Source: Phialocephala subalpina
Lineage: Eukaryota > Ascomycota > Leotiomycetes > Helotiales > Mollisiaceae
Direction: 5' to 3'
Length of the DNA: 64,000 nucleotides
Assembly (NCBI GenBank): GCA_900073065.1
Contig: FJOG01000006.1
Location: forward strand, 974,881-1,038,880
Under the pieces are notes generated by a model. It worked only from the letters and a program-made list of their open reading frames with translations, ran no database searches and was not told where the DNA came from. Position numbers and translations under genes: made by a program. Shown piece by piece: positions 11,534-22,000 of this stretch (the stretch's first letter is position 1; every line of letters begins with the position of its first letter).

Positions 11534-12005
11534 ATGGCAAAGTTGGAAACGGACACTCAGACCAAGCCCCTCTACTTCCAAATCAATTCCAAGAAAAGGA
11601 CTCGCCAAAAACACAATAGAAAGGCTACGGGTATGTGTCCCACAGCCTTGCATTAGCTGTACTAAGGTCCTCAGGTCTCACAAAAGTTATCCCACCTCGA
11701 GGCCTCTCACTCGACAACCGCATCAACCTCATCATCGGAATCCTCACAATCATAATCGCAGTCTTAAGTACTCTACTCGCTTGGGCCACTTGGCGATTGT
11801 CACATATTCACCTTCGGAATCGGCATCTTTCCCATGACGAAGGTACGTACTCAAGTTCCTAGCTTGGAGAAATTGACTTGACTGACAAAACCCAGATACA
11901 ATAATCGAATCAACACCATTGCAGGAACTACCTGCACCTCATACGACGACTTCTGCTCACTTGCTTGGTTATGAATTGGCATTCAGGATTGGGAGGAGTC
12001 GGTGA
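11534..12005 (+). CDS. Small single-pass membrane protein, array copy 3
   Basis: Three exons, 11534-11630, 11675-11842 and 11896-12005, give 124 aa. The TM exon has no usable ATG of its own. The frame is opened by an upstream exon with an ideal ACCATGG start, which adds a 32-residue Lys/Arg/Gln-rich N-terminus (MAKLETDTQTKPLYFQ..., then KKRTRQKHNRK). The core is DNRINLIIGILTIIIAVLS, then TLLAWATWRLS. The linker contains LQELPAP and the tail is LGYELAFRIGRSR. The last intron is in phase 1, as in copies 1 and 2. A second, equivalent last exon follows at 12085-12194. Function unknown. Confidence 0.78.
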
Positions 12006-12084
12006 ACTAAATAACTAAGGACATCGAGGTTGGCGCTCATGGCGAATTTGCTAATAAACCGTCGAGCTAACAAACAACTCTCAG

Positions 12085-12194
12085 ATGCAGCATACGATTC
12101 AATGCTATTGCAGGAACTACCTGCCCAACCAACGATAACATCTGCTCGCGTGCTTGGATACGAATTGGCGTTTAGGATTGGTCGAAGTCGATGA
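12085..12194 (+). CDS. Duplicated alternative last exon of array copy 3
   Basis: This segment is 110 nt, exactly the length of the exon at 11896-12005. It is preceded by CTCTCAG and enters in the same phase (G|AT). It encodes a full equivalent tail: LLQELPAQPTITSARVLGYE, then LAFRIGRSR and a stop. The following ~30 bases (AAGGTTGGCG..ATGGCGAATTTG) repeat the sequence after the first copy, so exon plus 3' UTR were tandemly duplicated. The frame and splice signals are intact, so skipping the first exon would give a second isoform. A recently duplicated but unused exon is the alternative. Confidence 0.65.
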
Positions 12195-12460
12195 CCTGGA
12201 TGGTGTGAGACTTCAAGGTTGGCGTTGATGGCGAATTTGGCAAGGTGGAAAAGGACGAACTCTGTGACGTTGCGTTGGTAGAAGTATTCTTACCCTTTCT
12301 ATGTGCTGTTTCATTGCCCTTATTGTACAACTCCCTTATGTCCCATCCTTCTATTGAAATAAGTTTTACAATTATGTTGTCGTTGTCGGTCGTCACTTCG
12401 AAGACCGTGCGTCGCGGAGTCGGTGGGGTATGTTTCATCGACCCGTACCCCAGATCCACT

Positions 12461-13894
12461 TTAAACTTCTGTTGTCTTCTTGCTTCGTCTCAAGCTTCCA
12501 AATCTCCTCTTCAATCCTTCTCCAACTCTTGAGCCCATGCTGTTATGTCTTCGTACATCACCGTCAAAGCCTGCATTTCTCAAAGCGCTACCTGAGGGTC
12601 TTCCAGCACTCATGAGCTCGGCATCGGTACCACTTGTACTTCGTCGTCGGTTCAATCCGGATCCTGGTTGCATCTCATACGAGTTGGTTCGCTCGGAAAC
12701 ATTTCGTCGGCGTGATGAGCTTTGCTCGTGTTCCTTCAATGCCTTTTCGATTGAGAAGGATGGCTCGCCTTTGCCTTTGTAATCCTCTGGGAGGTATTTC
12801 TAGCTGGTGTTAGTAACGACTTTGATTGGTGCTTGGTCTCTACTTGCTACATGATCCCAGCGCTTGTACGCTCCTCCCGGAGCATCCGGCTCCCTCATCA
12901 GATCAGCACCTTCCTCGTATTCCATTGGCTTTCCGTCCACGCCGGCCATTCCGGGTGGAATGACAGCCGTTCCTTGTAATGGCACATGCCTGTCCAACGA
13001 ATCCTTGATCTTCTCTCTTGGTGTGGCGCGGATTGCCTCTTCATTCGTGCCCCTCACAGCTTCGACAGGCGAACTTTCATAACTTGTGTTTCGTGCGAGT
13101 AGAGTTGCATCGTATGGACCCTCATGGTGATATGGACCTCCAAGCATAGATCTGTCGAGGGAATCGATGATATCTGCCCCTGGCAGGTGTTTCTTTCTTA
13201 GGTGTGGAGCACGGTTGGCGGCCTTGGCCTCCTTTCGCAATTGATCGAGGGGTCGATGAGACATGTCTCCGGGATATCTTTCACCTAGTGAGCCTGGTTG
13301 AATTCAGCATCCAATGTCTGAGAATATTTCGGCGATTTTGCTCTTGGTATTGTTGGTGATGAGGTAGAAAGGTTCTCCCAACGTTATAATCCAAGAATGT
13401 CCAGAAAACAAAACAGAATCATAAATGGCGACTTACTGCCTCTTCTTCGTCCTGCGGTGCTTCCCGTAGACTCGTCTGGACTTTTCCTGCGTGGTCCGGC
13501 GTTGCTGTAATCGCTAAAAGCGGCTGCTCGGTGGGAGGAAGCGTACGGATTGTTGTTAGAAAAGGTCGATCGAGTTGGGCTTGCAGAACTTGGCGGTGTA
13601 GGATAGACTGTTGATGAAGGTGTCTTCGAAGAGCCTGATACTGCTGGTATTATTGAGGTAGATGGGGCTCTGTTGACAGTTGTGGTGAAGTGCGTACCAG
13701 GTCCAGTTTCTTGGCTGGGCTCTGGTGCTGTTAAAGGATCAAGCAGGTATTTGGAAGCCTAACAGTTCGTTAGTATGTATGGCATGATTAAAATGATATC
13801 AATCATGTTGATCTTGCGCTGGCAGATATCAAGCTTGAATCCTTGCATTTTCCCAAGCACGTACCCATTGTTTATCTTCCGACGGAGAATCCAT
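12461..13894 (-). CDS. PAL1: Pal1 cell-morphology / endocytic coat protein
   Basis: Four exons: 13894-13865, 13758-13437, 13284-12851 and 12799-12461, giving 374 aa. The Pal1 signature is clear in exon 3: RPLDQLRKEAKAANRAPHLR, then KKHLPGADIIDSLD and YHHEGPYDATLLARN. The N-terminal half is Ser/Thr/Pro-rich and low complexity; the C-terminus is basic and ends KRRFGSLRRSKKTTEV. Pal1 proteins are membrane-associated. Fission yeast Pal1 is needed for cylindrical shape, and budding yeast Pal1/Pal2 are early endocytic coat factors. The first exon codes for only ten residues (MDSPSEDKQW); it is the only in-frame ATG after an upstream stop. It lies head-to-head with USB1. Confidence 0.93.
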
Positions 13895-14536
13895 TATGGT
13901 TGTTGCAGACTGATTGTTCTCGAGATCTTCTGAGAGAGCGGCAGGTGGTGGTAATATGGCTTGGTGAGCGTTGTATAAAGAACAGGGAGGAGTTGAAGTC
14001 TTCTAGGGTTTTGTTGATGAGAAGGAGGTCTCGAGGTCGGTACCTATTTAGACTGCAGCACGCACATGCTGAGCTGTCGTACGCAAGTCCCGATCGAGAA
14101 CGGAACAGGGGTCCGGATTAGAGTGCAGACGATACGTCATTCGCTGGGCTGGTGCTTAGCCCTTGCATCTGCAAAATTCAGATGAAAGCACGCGCGGATG
14201 CGCGGACAGCTCTCCTCGCTCTCCTCGTACGCTCGTTCGAGGCGCAATTCGATCCACTTACCAATGCTTCTAGTTTCACAGACCAACAGCTCTCTGTGAC
14301 GACGATTGCCTTTGGTAGCAGAAGTAGGATCCACTGCTGACGTTGATTCTGGGCTTGTGCTTCGATTAGCGAGCGGCCTTGGGAGAAAGGCATCAAGAAC
14401 CTTAAGCTAAAAATAATAAGCGAGAGACCTCAAGCCCATTCCAGGTTCACCACTCAACGGCCGTGCTCCGCACCTGAAGCTATCACCCTTCCGTCAACCT
14501 TGAGCCCCGGGGTGGATATGACAACAAGCAGAAGAG
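13895..14536. promoter_or_regulatory. Divergent promoter region PAL1/USB1
   Basis: 642 bases between the two divergent start codons. Open frames here are short and overlap each other on both strands. No specific site is recognised. Confidence 0.45.
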
Positions 14537-15616
14537 ATGGCCCTTGTCGATTATGCTTCATCGGATGAAGAGGAGCAGGTGGAGGCTACCTCAACAACAG
14601 ATGTCAACACACCTCAAGGCCTGAAGCGCAAACGCGAAGAGAGCTCGTCCGACTTACCGCCATTACCCTCAAAGTTCCATGACTTATACGCCTCGACGAC
14701 AAGGGTGAGCACAAGAGATGACCCTAGTCTCCATGGAGGAAGGAAAAGAGTAACGCCTCATGTTGAGGGCAACTGGCCGACCCATCTCTACATCGAGTGT
14801 GAGTTCTCAAGTCTCCTTGTTGTCTAGCATCATGATTACCTTTGCTGACCCAATCGAGGGTATCCTTCGACAATAGAATATAGTTCATTGAACGAATTGG
14901 TCTCATCATTGAAAGACACTCCATCGCCAGAAGCCACCGATCTGAAGGTCCACTCCTTCTTAACCAGTGATCTTGGTGCTCCTTTACCACTTCATATCAG
15001 TCTCTCGCGACCCATTGGATTCTCTACAGAGCAAAAAGATGACTTTGTCGCATCTCTGGAACGTACTATCAAATCGTCCGCTGTTCGACCGTAAGTCTCT
15101 CCCCCTATGTTAAAAATATCACGTGGCTAACCCTTAAGCTTCGATGTCTCATTTACTGGCCTGGACTGGGTACCCAACTTCGAAAAGACTCGATGGTTTC
15201 TTGTCCTGAGACTCCTGAAACCAGATTCAGACGGGCTTAACAAGTTGCTTCACGTCAGTAATTCGGTCGTCCAGGAAAATGGCCAGCCACCTCTCTATGC
15301 AAAGCCTACCATCGTTAAATCTGACAAGTCGCCAAATCAATCTCGGAAAAGAAAAGCACCACTTGAGAACGCAACATCTTTCTGGAAGGACTTGCATGAC
15401 CTTTCCACGGTTTTCCATATCAGCATCGCCTGGACCCTGACCTCACCAAGCGAAGAGCTCGTCGAACTGACCAAGTCAGTGACGCATGACAACTCTGACA
15501 AGATCAAGCAAATCCAACTCTCGGTCGAGGAGGTCAAGGCCAAAGTTGGCAATATTGTCACCAGCATCCCTCTCCCCAAGAGTGTAACAGTGGGAAAGAG
15601 TTTATTCGGCGTCTAA
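14537..15616 (+). CDS. USB1: U6 snRNA phosphodiesterase USB1
   Basis: Three exons (14537-14798, 14859-15090, 15139-15616) give 323 aa. The two catalytic HxS motifs of the 2H phosphoesterase fold are present: PLHISLSRP near residue 133 and FHISIAW near residue 257. The flanking [17 protein letters not shown] and WFLVLRL segments are typical of Usb1/Mpn1. The N-terminus opens [13 protein letters not shown], an acidic start common to fungal homologues. The enzyme trims the oligo(U) tail of U6 snRNA to a cyclic-phosphate or phosphate end and so stabilises it. It converges on the Zn2Cys6 gene with 59 bases between stop codons. Confidence 0.95.
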
Positions 15617-15675
15617 TGCGAGAGCCACTCCTACTTGTCAACATTTCCCCAGCTTCATCGTTCGAAGTTGTCACG

Positions 15676-17457
15676 CTACGGTGCAGTCATGAGTAGCAGA
15701 GAGCCAAGATCGTCCGCATCCTTCGACCAGTTCGACAAATCTCTTACCAAATCGCTGTCGAGGTCTTTGTCAGCGCCGCCATATACCTTTCGCAGATTCC
15801 CAATAGTTGGCATCGCACTACCTTCTCTGAGAGACAGATATTTCTTGTATTCGTCCTCCCATACAGATGTGGTCTTCGCATGCCACATGCTCCTGCCACA
15901 TGGAAGCGATATCCCCTCAAAATGAGCACATGGCTCTGCTTGCGCTCTGCTAACATTCATGTCTAGCAGCCGATAAATAAGATGCAGCACAATCAAAGTC
16001 CTATTAATTCTCAGTGACCATCTCTACTTTGGCCGTCTCACGTACCTTCTTTTGCTTTCGTGAATAATCCAGTCACTCCACTTTGGGAAGTTTCCCTTCC
16101 TTTCGGCGATGCAGAAATATCCTTGATCTTGTATAGCGTTTGCAACTTCCTGATGTCCCCATGAATTTAGTTCATTCTTTCGTTCAAATGCGGTGTGTCA
16201 TTATCTTACGCCCATCGCTATTCCAGTTATTATTCTCATCAGATTGCAGGGCTCTTTATCGGCGGCTAGCATGATCACATATATGGTCAATGCTTGAAGT
16301 GCGTGTAATAGAGTGTTCTCGTCGTAATTGTGAAACTGTTTATGGTGAGCACTCAACGAAATAGTCGATTAGGAATGCGCACCTCGGTGTGGAGACGCTG
16401 AACCTCCAGTAGCAATGTTTTTAGTACCAACTTCTTACACGCTGGTGTTTTCTGCAAGTACCTATTGCTCAGAATCTCCCAGTTCAGCCTCCTTCTCAAA
16501 ATTTCTTCGGGGCGGAGCTAAATGTCCCAAGAATGCTATGACATGAATACACCTAGAGGCAATACATCCAGCGAAAGTAAGAAGAGAAATCGCTCCCTGG
16601 AAAGTTGTGACTTACATGGGAACAATATTCTTACAATTTGCCAATGCCTCTGGCAAGTTTGCATAGTCGAAATCCTGCGCAGTGTCATCTTTCATGAGAC
16701 AACTTCGATGAACGAAAGGTGGCAGAAGGGTTTTGTCGAAGTCCGTCGCATAAGATACGATTTTTGACCACAGAAAGTTATCTTTCATCATCTCGGATAC
16801 ACTGCTTGTCTTCTTCCGTTCAAATATGTTGGGGATCTGACTAGGGACATTATTGAGCGCCTGGAAGCTCGCGAGAACATATTTTGAGCTTTGCTTCATG
16901 GCGGAAGACAACTCGGATAAGAAGTCCACTCCATCATCAGCGGTGATGGCGACAGCCCCGCGCCGAACCGATTGAGTTCCGCTGTTACTTCCAGAGTCCA
17001 CTAGCGATGAATGTTCCAACCAACACGTACTACTTTCTCTCTCCGTCTGAGAGGTTTCCACGTAGTCTGGTCTAGCCAAATCTGGATTTGCGGCGCTCGG
17101 TTCCGGTGTTACGAATAGTGAGACGTCGAGACTCCAATCTATGTTTGGACGATAGATGTCGTTCATTAGAGACCCGTCTTGATGGTCCAAAGGCTCGGAA
17201 TTCCGATTGTCCAGGGATGTGTGGTACATCGGAGGGTCGTCATTGTGTTTAATGGGGTCAGTCGAATGTGTTCCTAACAACCACGAATGAAACATGCCAT
17301 CTTGAGCGAGTGGCGAGGCGTGTCTTCTCTGGATCTGTTCTTGGTATTTGCATGGGAGCTTTCGCTTCACGCAACGATCACAACTCGGGGCGTCGAGACT
17401 GCATCGAGTCTTGGCAAGCCGACACTGGTTGCATGATTTCTTCCGGGTAGATTCCAT
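15676..17457 (-). CDS. Zn2Cys6 binuclear-cluster transcription regulator
   Basis: Five exons (17457-16616, 16461-16383, 16335-16210, 16149-16046, 16000-15676), all GT-AG and phase-consistent, give 491 aa. The DNA-binding domain is at residues ~9-36: CNQCRLAKTRCS...CDRC...KLPC, a C-x2-C-x6-C-x6-C-x2-C-x6-C cluster. The body contains LLPPFVHR, the FHNYDENTLLHALQALTIY block and a C-terminal W..EY..YL module, as in many uncharacterised regulators near metabolic or secondary-metabolite genes. Exon 2 is only 79 nt. It is transcribed away from a Gal80-like oxidoreductase and may act on that promoter (inference from position and a CGG-N4-CCG site). Confidence 0.9.
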
Positions 17458-17662
17458 TGTTCGACAATACCGGGAGATTCTTCACAAGTATTGTGGAGGA
17501 AATCAAGATGTAGTTGTGATCGTCTTGAGGCGGCCGACGTTCTCGAGTCTTACAAAGCATTCAAGGTTTCGGAATTCGGCCCACTTTACGACAATTCGGG
17601 ACTCGCTCCGTGGCACTTCCCTTGTTACTCCCCGCCCATTCGTTCGCTTTGTGGGTGGGTTC

Positions 17663-17672
17663 CGGAATTCCG
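17663..17672. promoter_or_regulatory. CGG-N4-CCG palindrome, candidate Zn2Cys6 site
   Basis: CGGAATTCCG is a perfect everted/inverted CGG half-site pair, the type of element bound by dimeric Zn2Cys6 regulators. It sits between the divergent regulator (ATG 17457) and oxidoreductase (ATG 17863). A related single half-site, CGGAATTCGG, is at 17570-17579. Binding is inference. Confidence 0.35.
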
Positions 17673-17708
17673 TAAAATAGGGGGGAAGTGCATTTGGAAG
17701 CAATTGCT

Positions 17709-17768
17709 CCAATGATCACGTGGAAAGAAATCCAACAAATGCCGGAGGGTTTTTGACATGTATATAAG
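17709..17768 (+). promoter_or_regulatory. Core promoter of the Gal80-like gene
   Basis: CCAAT at 17709-17713, an E-box CACGTG at 17717-17722 and a strong TATA box TATATAAG at 17761-17768 line up before the oxidoreductase. An in-frame ATG at 17758 immediately precedes the TATA box, so it is very unlikely to be transcribed. This favours a downstream start codon. Confidence 0.5.
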
Positions 17769-17862
17769 ACCCTCCTCACCGGCAACAATGTCTCTCCATT
17801 CCCACAAACACATCTCCAACCTTCTTCATCTCAATTCAACAATCACTACCTTACTACGAAGT

Positions 17863-19005
17863 ATGTCCTCGCCTATCCGCGTCGGCCTTATGGGCCTCAA
17901 CCGCAACACCAGCACCAGCAATCAAGTCCCCGGCCTCTGGGCCACCAAAACACACCTTCCCTATATCCTCGCATCTCCCAAATTCAAGCTCATCGCTGTC
18001 TGTAATTCAACAATCGAATCTTCGCAGACCGCAATTAAAAACCACAACCTGGGCCCCGAGGTCGCCGCCTACGGTTCACCAGAAGACCTCGCTAAAGACC
18101 CCAACGTCGACATGGTCATCATATCCGTCATGGTCGGAAAGCATTACATGCTCGCCAAACCCGCTTTACTTGCTGGCAAAGACATCTTCGTCGAATGGCC
18201 TCTCGGAGCATCGACCGCTGAAGCTGAAGAAATGGCCGGCCTTGCAAAGGAGCATGGATGTAAGACTATCGTCGGTCTGCAAGCACGAGCCAGTCCTCTC
18301 ATCATCAAGATCAAAGACCTCATCTCCTCCGGAAAAATCGGAAAAGTACTTTCCTCGACAGTAATCTCCTCTTTCGGCGGCCTACCGCCAGGAGGCATGT
18401 GGCCTACAGGAGCAGAATACTATCTCGACATCAACAGTGGTGGAACACCACTCTCTATCTTCTTTGGCCATTTTCTTGACAGCTTCGTCCACGTCCTTGG
18501 TGATTTCAAAGTGTTGAAATCAAGTATGAGGACTGATTACCCGCTTGTGGATATCGTCGATATGTCCGGGAATGTTTTGCAGAAAGATTACCGCAAGACA
18601 ACACCAGACGGGATCCAAATCCTCGGAACCCTCGAATCTGGAGCTTCTGCTAGTATTGCTTATTATACTGCGACTAACCCATCGATTGATGGGACGGGGG
18701 TCAGGTGGATGATTACGGGGACTAAGGGGCAGATTGAGGTTACGACGCCGGAGAGTCAGTGGCAGATGGGTCCGCCTGGTACTGTTCTTAAAGCGAGACT
18801 TGGACGAGGGGCTGAGATAGAAACAATCGATTTTGAGGATCTGGTTGAGGTCAAAGAGGTTAATGAGAGGGTGTTTCCGGCTGTTAATACGGCGAGGCAA
18901 TATGAGGCTTTTGTTGAGGGGAGGACTAGAGACTTTCCAGATTTTGAGGCGGCGGTGAAGACGCATAAGTTGTTGGATCGGGTTAAGGAAGAGGCTGGGT
19001 GGTAG
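17863..19005 (+). CDS. Gfo/Idh/MocA (Gal80-like) oxidoreductase
   Basis: One uninterrupted exon of 380 aa from the ATG at 17863. The frame is open back to 17758, but a TATA box at 17761-17768 lies within that extension, so I take MSSPIRVGLMGLN as the start; an ATG at 17788 is possible. The N-terminal Rossmann domain shows VGLMGLN, DMVIISVMVGKHYMLAKPAL and DIFVEWPLG. The last lacks the Lys of the usual EKP motif, as in Gal80-like proteins. A C-terminal beta-domain follows (SSFGGLPPGGMWP, WMITGTKGQIEV). The family contains sugar and inositol dehydrogenases and the regulator Gal80; the missing EKP Lys argues for Gal80-like binding rather than standard dehydrogenase chemistry (inference). Confidence 0.9.
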   Translation: MSSPIRVGLMGLNRNTSTSNQVPGLWATKTHLPYILASPKFKLIAVCNSTIESSQTAIKNHNLGPEVAAYGSPEDLAKDPNVDMVIISVMVGKHYMLAKPALLAGKDIFVEWPLGASTAEAEEMAGLAKEHGCKTIVGLQARASPLIIKIKDLISSGKIGKVLSSTVISSFGGLPPGGMWPTGAEYYLDINSGGTPLSIFFGHFLDSFVHVLGDFKVLKSSMRTDYPLVDIVDMSGNVLQKDYRKTTPDGIQILGTLESGASASIAYYTATNPSIDGTGVRWMITGTKGQIEVTTPESQWQMGPPGTVLKARLGRGAEIETIDFEDLVEVKEVNERVFPAVNTARQYEAFVEGRTRDFPDFEAAVKTHKLLDRVKEEAGW

Positions 19006-22000
19006 ATGGGATGGTGAGTGGCAGTTTTGTCCCGAGAAGTCTTTCGTTTGCAGAAGCTGTGCGAGTGGAGAGAGGTTGACACAATGTGCAAGAAAACCTT
19101 GTATTGAGCGGGCAACCTAATAGCAAAACAGAAACTCAAGTTGAGTTCTCGATCACATCTCTGAACGTCCCTTGCCTTCCAAGTTCATTGACTTCGACCA
19201 ATCCTCAGCGCCAACTCATACCCAAGTGGGAGTCTATATCCGGCCAGTGGCTGCAGTTTATTGGGGTCCACTAGCGGACCTGTATTCCGATGAGCTTGTC
19301 TTTCCGCTACTTTGTGCTGAGATGTTTGTACTCATATGTCCCATCCTTCTTCATCGATCTCGAGTGAGTTTCTACGTTACCCATGCTAGGACACTACTCA
19401 GGAAGCCGATGATTATTGTCAAGATGCCGATTATGAGGTTGATTTTATTGTCTGGGGATAAGGACCGCGGAAAAAGTTGTGGCCGTACTGGGTGTTCATT
19501 GTATCAGCATGTCGTGTAATAGTGGCTGTATTTGGACGGATATGTACTCATTGTGTTTAACGATGCGTATTGCTATGCATAAGAGTAGATTTCAAGTTGA
19601 GGATTGATCCGAGAACGGAAGTCGAAGACACCTCAGCAAACGAATTGGTTCGCTGGGCTATTTTTATTTGTTCTCTAGACCCCTCCATTGTGGTGGGGTT
19701 GCTGGAGGTTTTATATTCCTCATCACAGTGGAGAAATTTCATGGAAAGCAGTTGAAGAACAATATGATTGAGATGAGGCATCTCGATGATCCGCCATAGA
19801 ATGCGAACCACCTTAGCATCCGCAGCTCGATCCTGGAGTATGCCACCTCGTCCTCTGAGACATTCATAACCATGTGTGAGCCGTGCATGGTCCTCGAAAG
19901 CCGGGCGACTCGGTACAAATCGCAGTTGCCTTTAATATGCGAACAGCATTCATAGTTTTTCTTTTGCTCAACCTCAGGGTGAGTTATTAAGATGATTCAG
20001 GTTTATTTCCCGATGCACATTGCTGATATCGCGCTTCGTCTGAAGATCTTTATACGCCTTACAAACACTATTGCTACAAGTTTTGCATCGCATTTACAAT
20101 CCAAAATTGAGTCCATTTCTACCTCACATGTTGTATGAACAACAGCTCTATAATAGCAGCAGGTCGGACCAGGAAGCGCTCGGTGAGAGAGGGGTGATGC
20201 AGGCGTTCCAACGTGCTGGCCAGTTCCGGCAATCACGGGTTGCATCGCACCAGCAATTGGTTCTCGTAAACGCCTCTTCCTGCACCAGCACATTTCCTTG
20301 CTCCATTGGCGAGAGAAAAGCCTGACGACGTTAGACATGGCTTGTTGAGCCGTGTTCAGCTCCCGAGATACCAGTGGTTTCCGTGGTTCGCATTTTTGCG
20401 AACTGGCTGCCTTGAACCTGCATAAGAATCTCATGCAACACCGAGCAGACATGTTTTTGATTAGATTTGCCTTGCTATTGCTGTTAATCTATAATGCCAC
20501 ATAGTGCCTGACTGCCCCAGTGCTGCGGGACTGAGATAACACCTAAAGGCTGAGCCCTCGTTTTCTCCCTCCTTTCCATCCAACTTCAGCTTTGGCTACG
20601 GTTTTGTCCATTCCTCGCGATCAACCATGTAAGTAAATGAACATTTTCTCATCGATACAAACAATACTGAGACCATATTTCAAGCTCTCGTCAATCTCTA
20701 CAGACATTCCCTAGATCTTGAAGCTGATCGCTTTCACATATACCTCCCAAACTTCCACTTCGACGTTTTATCGATGATTCTCAAGGCTTCGGTGGTGGCT
20801 CAGCTTCATCTTCTCGTCATTTCATGAATCACACCTCGCTCAAACAGCTATTCTATTACAAGCTATACTTCTTGCAATACGCCATAGTTCGGCGTCTTGG
20901 TCTATCTTTCTGCATCATATTCTTGATGTGCTCTGCACGTCCAAGTAGATCTCGATCAGAGTACTCTGGAGCGCATGCATCCATTCCGCGCACATTTCGT
21001 TGGCAACCGCTCAGGCAAGAGTCAGGTTCATGATGATCACCGCCATCGTCTACCTGCCCATCATGTTGGTCTTCTAATGGGCTATACCAGTGGAGACGAT
21101 CGAGACTGATTCCGGTGAGCGCTTGCCTCTAGCCGATCTCCTTAGCAGTCTCGAGTTTCTCCCCTTTCAATACGAACTGCAAAAGCTGATTCCATACAGG
21201 TTTGAGCGGTAGTCGAAGATTCACAAATGTCTAGTAAATTTTCAAGTACGAACCCTCTGTGTGTCTACTTCCTTCAGGTGTTCGTCTGTGGTGAATGCTG
21301 GTCTTGATAGTCGTGCAGTGACGTCTTGTGAAGGCTGGTACTGTACACACGGTGACCTAATTTGTCTTTTATGACTCCTCTCTGATGAGAAGGCAAGAAT
21401 TGGAAGCTATCAGGGGGCAAATCTTGGGATTGACTTCATACATCGTCTGGGCAATCCCGGATGTATGAAGCTTTGAACTGGCACTTCATCCCTCGCTTTA
21501 CTACCCTGAATGCTCGAGATTCTGCCTTCTTCGACGATTGCCATGAGCTCTAGAGCTTCACCGGGCCCAGCGAACACCTTGCTTTTCGCCGATTGGGCTT
21601 AGAATGCCTCTTAGCATGTCAATCCTTCGGTTATATACGCCGCCCTTCGAGGACGACAACAAAGATCGCCTAAGAACCTCGTTCAACAGCAATTTCAACA
21701 ACTCCAAATGCCAGCTTAATGCAAGAGCTGCAGCGTCTTGGTCGGAAGATCTGTCATCACCTTCAGAAGGGCAATGGATCTGCCAGCCTTCTGATCCACT
21801 CGTTCTCGGACTAGAACTCTAATGGCGCGGATTAATCGCGCCTCAAAGACCACATGTTTGCGTCTATATCCCTAGCTTATTCTATGGTGGCATTCCTGCA
21901 TGAGACTGTCCCAACTTTTGAAGACGCATGAACAGACCTGAGTCAATTTTAGGCTGGTCGTCAAATTTGCTCGATGAGACGGCTGCTAGCCTCTATCCCC

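Noticed and set aside
11175..11653. Two overlapping minus-strand open frames (121 and 133 codons)
   Set aside because: Antisense to exon 1 of array copy 3 and mutually overlapping; no domain.
12172..12459. 95-codon minus-strand open frame after PAL1
   Set aside because: Overlaps the duplicated last exon on the other strand; PAL1 ends in-frame at 12461.
20003..20452. 149-codon minus-strand open frame
   Set aside because: No recognisable domain, Cys/Arg-rich random appearance and no splice partners.
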